NCBI GenBank assembly: GCA_037976565.1
Contig: CP137680.1
Coordinates: 19,246,675-19,310,674 of the forward strand
Source: Mesocentrotus franciscanus
Lineage: Eukaryota; Echinodermata; Echinoidea; Camarodonta; Strongylocentrotidae
DNA length: 64,000 nt
Direction of reading: 5' to 3'
The position numbers were made by a program, and so were the translations under genes. Shown piece after piece: positions 56,436 through 64,000 of the stretch (position 1 is the first letter of the stretch; every line of letters begins with the position of its first letter). The notes beneath the pieces are model-generated. The model searched no databases. It saw nothing but the letters and a program-made list of their open reading frames with translations, and was not told the origin of the DNA.

Positions 56436-56957
56436 ACCCCATTCACAGTGGCCTCAAAATTGGTAGCGGCGTTGTAGCGGAGCGGCGACACCGCCATAAC
56501 ACCGCTACAAATGCATTCACAGTAGAAAAGTTATCCCGCTGCAGCAGCGGGATAAATATCATGTACCCATTCACGCTGCAGCGGGTGATTTTTATTACAA
56601 ACACGTGTATGCATGGCTCATGACCCTTGAGTGACCCGATATGACCGGAAATACTTCAGCGGGGTTTTCGATTGCTTGAAATTGCGCGCTACCTGTACTT
56701 TACACACTCTTCCTCATGTTTGTCGCGGTGTTATAGCGGAGAGCCTTCACACTGAGTAAACACCGCGACAGCAGCGGGACTGTCCCGCTGCTGTAGCTAG
56801 GCGAACCTAGCGATAGTTTGTCGCAGCGTTATCGCGAGGCGGTGTTATCCCGCGATAGTTTATAACGGGTCCGAGCCTTCACACTGAAGACAACACCGCG
56901 ACAGCAGCGGGACAGTCCCGCTGCTGTCGCGGTGTTTGAGGCCACTGTGAATGGGGT
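56436..56957. mobile_element. ~520 bp MITE with ACCCCATTCACAGTGG ends
   Basis: ACCCCATTCACAGTGGCCTC is mirrored exactly by GAGGCCACTGTGAATGGGGT at 56938-56957. The interior is full of GCAGCGGGA and TCCCGCTGC palindromes, so it forms multiple hairpins. It has no coding frame. Confidence 0.85.
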
Positions 56958-57174
56958 ATATGTCTGTAAATGAGGGATTCAAAGTGTCAACTTTCTCTTA
57001 ATGTCAACCATTATTTTTGTTCAACATCTTTTGGATTAAAACAATATTTTCTTGACAATTACATTAGTATTCCATAGATTTTGTATTTTAACTTTGAAGT
57101 ACAATGTATGTGTGCTCGAAAGCAAATTTATATAGTTCTGCCAAATACGAGTCTACCAGATCGTATCACATTGC

Positions 57175-57275
57175 TAAAGCCAGGGTAGTAATTTCCAAGT
57201 TCTGTGGAAGCGCATAGAGACATTATATCATAATATGCATTGTGCACTATACAAGAACTGCTTATTATTACTATA
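57175..57275 (+). mobile_element. SINE 3' tail remnant
   Basis: AAAGCCAGGGTAGTAATTTCCAAG, AAGCGCATAGAGAC and TATTATTACT resemble the 3' end of the SINE at 62153-62435. Confidence 0.5.
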
Positions 57276-57279
57276 ATAA

Positions 57280-59170
57280 TCAGAAGTATTAACTAGGTAA
57301 TGAAATTATAGGAAAAGTGCACAGGAAGAATGATTATACAGTGTATGTACATGTACCTTTTATAATATTCATTTACATCAAAAAAATTCTACATTGTACA
57401 TAAAATTGAAGTTGAAGTTCGGTGTGACAACTCAAATGTGGCTGTTGTTCGTTGTTTAGTGAAGTATTTTTTTACCATAGGGCCTACATATACATGTATA
57501 TACATCGTATTGTGATGCAGCACGTTTCAATTGGGGTGCTGTGGCACCCTGGGGTGCTGCAAGACATTTTTAGGAGTGCCGCAAGAGAAATAAGTTATGT
57601 TAAATATCAAAAATTGTTTTGGAAAAACATTGATTTTGTGAAACACCAAATATTAGAAACTGCTAGAGTATGTAATTTCAAGAGAAAATAGCATTTTAAA
57701 GATAAAAAGTGCATTTCTTCCTTACTTGCTTAATTTGCTCACATTATTTAGAAACAGGATGATTTCAGGTAGCAAAGTGCCTGAATATCTCCATATTTTG
57801 GCAAGAAGGTGCCCGAACATCATTCTATTTGACAACGAGGTGCCGAGAAACATATGACTTTTATATAAAAATTACATTTTTACCGCTTGTTTGCTTCACA
57901 CTCTTGCAACATTAAGCAACAGGATAGTCCTTTGCAACGAGATGCCTGAATAGTGAATACCCTCATATTAATGTACATATTTGGCGGCAAGGTGCCCTCA
58001 TACATTATTTGATACCTTATTTAGTGTGTTGATTACAAAATTTTCTAACATATTTAAGATAGAAACACACATTCCCGTTCATGTAGGTGTGTACATGGCA
58101 CTTGACAAGTTTCAGAGTGGTGCACAACAAATATTCTGTGATGAATTTAGGTTTGGGGTGACGCAAAACTTTTTTATTTCTGAAAAGGGTGCCGTGATAG
58201 AAAAAGGGTTGAATAACACTGCTGTTTGTGTACATGTACGATTGAATGTGCTATGCGCCATACCCATTGTTCCGATACCAGTTTCAGTATCTTGTACAAT
58301 TCCATACTGCACTGAATGAAGAACAATTTTTCCAATGGACTTTGGACTAGTTTGACACGTTCAGGTCTGCATGTTGATTTAGTCAGGCAATCGGCATACT
58401 ACACTTTGATTAGTTAGCATCAGGAACTACCCTACTCATAAATTTGCTCTTCGTTTCTTCTACATGTCTCAGAGTTAATGAGAAGTTTTTAGACTTTGGC
58501 ACTCGGCACCATTTAGCCTAGCAGCCTAAATTTTGTGTGAGAATTAGAAATATTAATTACCGGTGGATCTTTGTTTTCTGGAATGGTCTTTCAGTTTCTG
58601 TACCTAATCTGTGTGTTCCAATTGCACCATACTCGGGGCCAGATTCCAGTACCGGTAATGTCAGTGAATCTTTTTGATGATCTTTGGACCTATTTACTAT
58701 TAAACTGTATTTTTCTACACAAAAGTTTTTTTTTGTCCTGTGGTTGATATGAAGGCATGTGAGTATACTATCACAAAGTGTTTCATGCACATGATCGAAT
58801 TTGTTATTTACTCTTTTTTTTACACTTTAGATTTGGCTATGGAGGCATGTCTGTTACTATGTGTCGTGATTGCTTTTTTTCGGGGGTTTGTGTGTTTGTA
58901 TGTTTTTCAGGTTTTTTTTTTGTGTGTACGTTTTTCACCGGGGTGGGGTGTATGGTGCCCCCGGCCTTGGATCTCCCTTGAGCAGCGTATCGTAAAGACT
59001 TTTTGTTGTTGCAAGTTTACATTTTGAATTAATGATAAAATAGGGGGAGGGAGAGATGAGTGTGTTTCATTTTTAGGGCCATCAATTCATTGAGTCAAGG
59101 CCAAGATTACTTTTTTTATGTCAAATTTCATTTCATTATTATTGATGTTTTAATCCATCACTTTTTTATC
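57280..59170. other. No gene recognised
   Basis: AT-rich DNA with short GGTGCC-containing repeats between 57535 and 58200 and ORFs of up to 112 codons without motifs or splice context. As the upstream flank of the exon at 59178, it may contain its promoter or 5' exons. Confidence 0.35.
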
Positions 59171-59177
59171 ATTTAAG

Positions 59178-59276
59178 GAACTCCGTATATACCAGTTTAA
59201 TCAGAATCTGAGAGATCACCCTTCCAAGACAATGGCGATATCATTGCTCAGGAAACCTTTTAACCTACTATTATTG
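59178..59276 (+). CDS. First coding exon of a secreted protein (5' UTR 59178-59231, CDS 59232-59276)
   Basis: Acceptor CATTTAAG (AG 59176-59177) and a strong donor, GTAAGTAA (from 59277), frame the exon. ATG at 59232 has a purine at -3 (ACA ATGG). The 15 codons read MAISLLRKPFNLLLL in phase 0: Met, short basic part (RK), then the start of a Leu-rich hydrophobic core. The exon at 62510 continues the core in frame, so together they form a typical cleaved signal peptide. The rest of the gene lies beyond the window, so the mature product is unknown. A single upstream untranslated exon is implied. Confidence 0.6.
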
Positions 59277-59454
59277 GTAAGTAAATTGTTCTCTTTCAAG
59301 CTGTTTACCACCCTTTCAGGACTAGGGTCTTTTTTTTATGGCTACGTTAATCACATTTTGTATTTCAAATTGGCAACAATACTGTTTTTCTTATAATGCT
59401 ACATTGTTCTAATAATGTGCAATGTCTCTGAAAACAATGATAATAATATTCCGC

Positions 59455-59800
59455 TTTTATTATATAGCGCTTTTATTATATAGCGCTTTACATCTACGAT
59501 GTCTCTAAGCGCTTTACAGATATACTATTACCCAACTTATTGGATTCAATGCTTGCCCGCACACACTGTGTGCACAATCTCTACTCCCTGGGAAGTATTC
59601 CAGCCAGGCATTACTTGACGCTCAAAAACTGTTTGACCAACAATGACGGTCGCATCCTACAGGGTACCCATTTAACACCTGGGTGGAGAGTAGCAAGTGC
59701 AGGTTAATATCTTGCCAAAGGATATTAGTGCCGTGTCGGGATTCGAACCCTCGACCTTCGCATCTCCAGTCAAGCGCCTTAAACCACTCGGCCACGACAC
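59455..59800 (-). mobile_element. Complete tRNA-derived SINE
   Basis: The tRNA-like head at 59800-59728 has pairing acceptor arms, an A box (TGGCCGAGTGG) and a B box (GGTTCGAATCC). The body contains CCTTTGGCAAGATATTAACC, CCACCCAGGTG, GGGTACC, TGAGCGTCAAGTAATGCC and a GTAAAGCGCTT...AAGCGCTATATAATA tail near 59455. It served here as the reference for the split copy at 2406/5107. Pol III promoter elements are visible; there is no protein product. Confidence 0.9.
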
Positions 59801-60189
59801 TTCATAATAATATACATGGGCAACTAAAAATTGTGCCAAAAAGTTTTAAAAAGTGGCCAATTTTGATTGAAAAAAAATGTTTTTTACCTCACAATGTGCT
59901 GCCAATTAAAGTATTTTAAAGCTTATTTTTGTTTTTATAGTTCTAAGCATCGTACGCAATGTAGTCATGCAGCCAAAATTGACACAATATTTGCAGGAAT
60001 GTCTGCCCTTTCTTTTCATGCATCTGTTATTTTTTTAGGGCTCCGAAACCAAAAGTTACAGCTCCAAACCACAAAAGGTGGAATGACTGTCCCAAAAGGG
60101 TTAAAATGGTATCACCTACAATGTATATTGTGCAAAAAAATCACAGTCTATTGTACAGTCATTCATTAGGCCAAGTGGCTTTTCCTATT

Positions 60190-60745
60190 CACTTAAAGAG
60201 GAAGTTTACCCTGCTATTAGGTTAGTTTTGATAAAAGCAGAAAAATGAGAGAAACAAATTAGTGAAAGCTTTAGCAATATCCAATAATAAAAAAATAGGA
60301 AAGTTATGAATTTTTGAAGTTGGCATCAGTGAAACACAAATCGATAAAACATGTATCTTGCAAGCTCCTCTCCAATATGCTTGTACAAAAAATTTCATAC
60401 ACTTTTTATTTTCATAGTTATTTATGACAAAATAGATTTGTTTCATACATGGATTGTATAAAAACATATTTGCAACAATTATATTTAGGGTGAATGTATG
60501 ATTGAAAATTTTCTTAGGGAAACTGTACAATTTTCAAGTTTTGTTTTGGGCAAATTTGGATGGGACATTGCAGGATGTGTCACAGAGTTGCCAATTTGTG
60601 TTTGATTGATGGCACCTTCAAAAATTCATAACTTTCTTATTTTTAATCGGTTTTTGTTCAAACTTTCGCTGACCTGTGTCTCTCATTTTTTTTTTTTTTC
60701 TTCTCATAAAACCTACTTAATATCAGGGTGGACTTCCCCTTTATG
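60190..60745. mobile_element. Long-arm MITE, distant relative of 46032-46757
   Basis: TTAAAGAGGAAGTTTACCC is mirrored by GGTGGACTTCCCCTTTA. The arms share GAAAGTTATGAATTTTT with the CAAGTCCACTCC family but differ elsewhere. Confidence 0.7.
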
Positions 60746-61034
60746 GTCAACTGCAGGAAAGATATTGCATGCATGTAATGTTTTTTTTGTGTGTGCATGT
60801 AATGTACATGTTAACACAGTTTGCGACATTTTTTTCTCTGGCACTTGGGTCTACTGGTCTCTTTGTGCGTGATGTGCCCAAATTGACAACTTATCATTCA
60901 AATGGAAAAAATAACAAATTCATAATATTATGGCCTTCAGTCATGCTGGGCTGAGGAGGGACAAGTGGAAAAATAAGTTGCACTTATAATTCAATTCAAT
61001 TGGGATGTCTTTATGGCTTGTTCACACATGAAAC

Positions 61035-61325
61035 GGGGTGTTTCACAAAGATCCTAAGTTGAACTTATCTCTAAGTTGGTCTTGACAATTATGGAAAGCC
61101 ATTAGCATCTTTTAAAATATTTGGTAAAAGTTATTTTAAAAGGCATAAAATGTTGATTCAAATCATTCATATTTTCAATTATCAAGGAGATCAAAGTCTA
61201 AAATACTTGGATTTTTGCTTTTGAATATATTTTATCTTACGGCTACACATGGCTCTCCATAATGTTCAAGTCCAACTTGGAGTTAAGTTCGACTTACAGC
61301 TGTAGGATCTTTGTGAAACACTCCC
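61035..61325. mobile_element. ~290 bp MITE with GGGTGTTTCACAAAGATCCTA ends
   Basis: The left GGGTGTTTCACAAAGATCCT and right AGGATCTTTGTGAAACACTCCC pair, and AGTTGAACTTATCTCTAAGTT has a looser inverse partner (AACTTGGAGTTAAGTTCGACTT). The interior is AT-rich. Confidence 0.8.
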
Positions 61326-61600
61326 TAGGAGTGTTTTTTTGTTTTGTTTACCTACAAGTGGGACGAGAAATGTACATATATGTGTAGCTGCATAACCTGC
61401 ATGTACGAAATGAAGGTCCTAAACAATCATCCGTGTTATACATGTACTGTATGGTACAGAAATCTGACATCACCCAAAAAATGCTGTGGTTCTTTGCATC
61501 ATATCCGAATATATGCCATGATAAACTGCCAGGAAGAAAGAAAAAAAACACCTTTATTTTACGTGGACAGGAAACTAATGTACAGGTACATGCAACATAG

Positions 61601-61993
61601 ACCCCATTCTCATTCACTTCGTAATCAGGAAGTGGAAGTGGACTTCTGGACCGCTCCAGAAGACCACCTCGGGAGGTGGTCTTGAGGAACGGGTCTTATT
61701 AAGAGCGGTTTGGAGCGCTCTAACGTGCGAGTGTGAACGGAAGCGCACTTTGAACGGAAGTGAGCTAGTGACGTTCCGCGAAACATGTAGTACGGTACAT
61801 ACGCTTAGTATTCCGCGCGCGAAAAAAATTACCCGCTGACTTGAGCTGCCATAGCAACAAGACCACTTTGACTCGTGGAGCGGTTTGAGCCATAAAATAC
61901 TGCTCGGAGTGTGAACCCTCGCAAACTGTTCCTCAAGACCCGTTCCTCTGGAGCGGTCTAACTAAGACCACTTTCAAAGTGAGTGAGAACGGG
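61601..61993. mobile_element. 393 bp MITE with 5 bp target duplication (CATAG)
   Basis: ACCCCATTCTCATTCACTTC is mirrored by AGTGAGTGAGAACGGGGT, with CATAG directly outside both ends (61596-61600 and 61994-61998). Inside are AGACCACC and GGTGGTCT palindromes and GAGCGGT repeats. Confidence 0.85.
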
Positions 61994-62152
61994 GTCATAG
62001 TTTTCACTGAGCTCTGTACTTATATGATACAGAAATGTGAAGCATATTACACTTACGTCATTATCAAAAATAAAACCTGCTGCAATTTACCGCCTCTTAT
62101 CTGGACAAGGCTCTGTTCATATGTAATACCATAGAGGTACCATACGGTAGAG

Positions 62153-62435
62153 GTGCCGTGGTCGAGTGGTTAAGTCGCCTGACTGTCGATCACAAGGTCC
62201 GCGGTTCGAGACCCGCTGCGGCACTAATGTCCTTTGGCAAGACATTGATCTACATTTGCCACACTCAACCCAGGTGATGTAAATGGGTACCTGGCAGGAA
62301 TTAATTCTTTGAAATGCTAGAGCCGTAATGGCAGCACAGCTAAAGCCGGGTAATAATCTCCAAGTTTAGAAGCGCTTAGTGATTGTAATAAGCGCTATAT
62401 AAAAACTGAGTATTATTATTATTATTATTATTATA
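62153..62435 (+). mobile_element. Complete tRNA-derived SINE (second subfamily)
   Basis: The head at 62153-62224 has GTGCCGT/GCGGCAC arm ends, an A box (TGGTCGAGTGG) and a B box (GGTTCGAGACC). The body GTCCTTTGGCAAGACATT, CAACCCAGGTG, GGGTACCTGGCAGGAATTAA and AAAGCCGGGTAATAATC is followed by an AAGCGCTATAT hairpin segment and an ATT tail. It differs from the copy at 59455 in the 3' half, matching instead 24432-24575. Confidence 0.9.
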
Positions 62436-62509
62436 CCTTTGTTTTATTACATGAAGGGTCAGAATTTTACTTGAAGCATTTCTCCTTTTCTCCTTTTTTC
62501 TCAAATCAG

Positions 62510-62556
62510 TTTGTTCTTATTGTGCCTTATCAAGCTGCAACACAATGCAACTATGG
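62510..62556 (+). CDS. Second coding exon of the secreted-protein gene
   Basis: A pyrimidine-rich acceptor (TTTTTTCTCAAATCAG, AG 62508-62509) and a GTAAGT donor (from 62557) bound 47 bp. In phase 0 with the exon ending at 59276 it reads FVLIVPYQAATQCNY plus two bases. It completes the hydrophobic core and supplies a plausible signal-peptidase site near the AAT region, followed by a Cys that would begin the mature chain. The short size means it can only be recognised by splicing logic. Confidence 0.6.
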
Positions 62557-62961
62557 GTAAGTAATGGTTTTGCCAGTTGCCATATAATTCTTGTAATGGG
62601 GAAATAGTTAATATTCTATTTCGCTGCATTTGTAGAAGTATGTTTGTATATTATTCCAGTACTTGTCAAATCAGGCAGTACAATGCACATCTGTATTTAC
62701 TTCAATAATTCTTAAACTTTATGCAAGGTCTCATTTCAAGTTTGGAATCTAAAGCGATGTCATTCATTTGACATTGTTCGAAAAATGTCTACAAACTAGT
62801 GAAACTACATATTTTCTCAACTAATTTAAATGATACATCATACATCAGTACGCTTTGAACAGTGTTATTGGCTTTCAAAAAAACACAGCCTCACTGTAAG
62901 GTATTCCTTTCTCAATATCACTTTTGAGATTTTGAGATTTTGAGATACATGTCAAATATTA

Positions 62962-63720
62962 GCCCAAGTCTACTCCAAAAATAACTTGCCTTTAATAGAA
63001 CCAGAAAAATCAGACAAACCAATCAAAAAAAGTTTGAGCAAAATCGGATAACTAATAAGAAAGTTATGAATTTTTGAAAAAGTATATAAAACTATGGAAC
63101 AATGGAAATCACTACACAAATTGCCAATTTGGTTATCAGTTTGTCCTCACTACTTATCAATTGCTTTATATAGTTTAATCCCATTAATTTCCTTTTATCC
63201 CCAAAACTTGATTTCCCATGCCTTTGCCCAGGTTATATGATTTGTATCATATTGCGTGCATGACATTTCCCAAAATCTTTTATGAATTTTGAAGAATTGA
63301 TACTATTTTCTGAATATTGTATTTCATAATTATTGATTTTATATAAATAGTTTATCAAAATTCAAATTTTTCATGATTTAACTGGAAAAAATTACTCTAT
63401 ATTAGTGCATCCACACAAAAACATATTACTATCAATCTAACTTGGATGCTGGTGTGAAGAAATAAGATTCTTAGGGGAAAAATAGGAAATTTATATTATC
63501 AATATAAAGAAAATAATTAGTGGATAGTGAGGACCATACGTCACAGACTCATGAGTGAGTTGCCAATTTGTGTAGTGATTTTCAAAGTTTTTCATGTCAT
63601 TAAAAATTCATAACTTTCTTATTAGTTATCCGATTTTGCTCAAACTTTTTTTGATTGGTTTGTCTGATTTTTCTGGTTCTATTGAAAGTAAGTTATTTTT
63701 GGAGTGGACTTGGACTTTAC
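62962..63720. mobile_element. Long-arm MITE (CAAGTCCACTCC family), copy 2
   Basis: CCCAAGTCTACTCCAAAAATAACTTG at the left and the inverse at the right (GGAGTGGACTTGG) match 46032-46757 along most of the length, including the interior. The right arm is closer to copy 1 than the left. Confidence 0.85.
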
Positions 63721-63904
63721 TAATAAATGTGGGATGTACATACATGTAAGGAGCAGCTTATGTTTGCTTCCAATGTTTTACAAGTTAGTTTTCAAAATTT
63801 CTATTCTTTGATAATAACTATGTCATTGTGTATTTACTCTATGTACATGTACATTAAGTATGTTGACATCTAGGGAACCTCTTGTTGACACAGAATAGAT
63901 ATTA

Positions 63905-64000
63905 GGGACTTTTCGATTTGCACGTTCACTAGTGGACTGCCACGTATGCGGTCATTTTTGAAGCAGTGCGCATGCGCATCGACGAGCTCATCATTTGTAG
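63905..64000. mobile_element. Left end of a GGGACTTTTAGA-family element (runs off the window)
   Basis: GGGACTTTTCGATTTGCACG after TA at 63903-63904, then GTGGACTGCCACG, matches the left end of the element at 45928. Confidence 0.65.

Noticed and set aside
61344..61685. 113-codon ORF
   Set aside because: Its second half lies in the MITE at 61601 and the first half shows no motif.

Overview
The window looks like nuclear DNA from a marine deuterostome, most probably a sea urchin. This is an inference from intron-rich genes with consensus GT-AG splice sites, AT-rich intergenic DNA full of ACATGTA-type words, tRNA-derived SINEs, CR1-like non-LTR retrotransposons with short tandem 3' tails, and very many foldback or MITE DNA transposons. 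There is no sign of prokaryotic organisation: no operons, ribosome binding sites, rRNA genes or CRISPR. No real host gene lies complete within one ORF.

Host coding sequence is sparse. The clearest gene is on the minus strand between about 24.3 and 15.4 kb. Four exons (23064-22831, 21459-21392, 17041-16808, 15551-15398) join in phase to encode a DUF1771 plus Smr domain module like the C-terminus of N4BP2. A fifth upstream exon (24277-24012) encodes two hydrophobic segments and also joins in phase. The assembled frame is exactly 933 nt (310 codons plus stop), which raises the possibility of a membrane-anchored Smr protein. Two first coding exons of probable secreted or membrane proteins run out of view: one on plus (59232-59276 with 62510-62556, a signal peptide split by an intron) and one on minus (44211-44106). 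A terminal exon of unknown type lies at 8005-7531 (minus).

Most of the rest is mobile DNA. 0-1.3 kb is a terminal-inverted-repeat (TIR) element filled with tandem repeats. 2.4-5.2 kb is a tRNA-derived SINE split by an internally deleted CR1-like element. 6.0-7.4, 9.9-11.2, 13.06-14.98 and 26.9-27.2 kb hold further non-LTR fragments. 8.37-11.78 kb is a nest of two copies of one DNA transposon, one interrupted by a long-TIR element with a 9-10 bp target duplication, the other by a non-LTR fragment with a 7 bp duplication. 17.24-20.78 kb is an intronic element bounded by CCATGG-rich inverted repeats. 28.4-30.6 kb is a decayed Ty3/gypsy RNase H-integrase. Three THAP-domain relics lie at 26.3, 35.5 and 41.0-39.6 kb.

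At 36202-37969 a 1.77 kb foldback element with an 8 bp target duplication (AGCTAGAC) is hAT-like. From 41 to 64 kb the window is a dense succession of foldback elements and two large inverted duplications: 32.74-34.15 kb against 54.48-56.11 kb, and 44.83-45.64 kb against 48.59-50.17 kb, the latter carrying exon-like paralogous segments.

All boundaries were read by eye. Superfamily names rest on target-duplication length and visible protein motifs, not on database searches.
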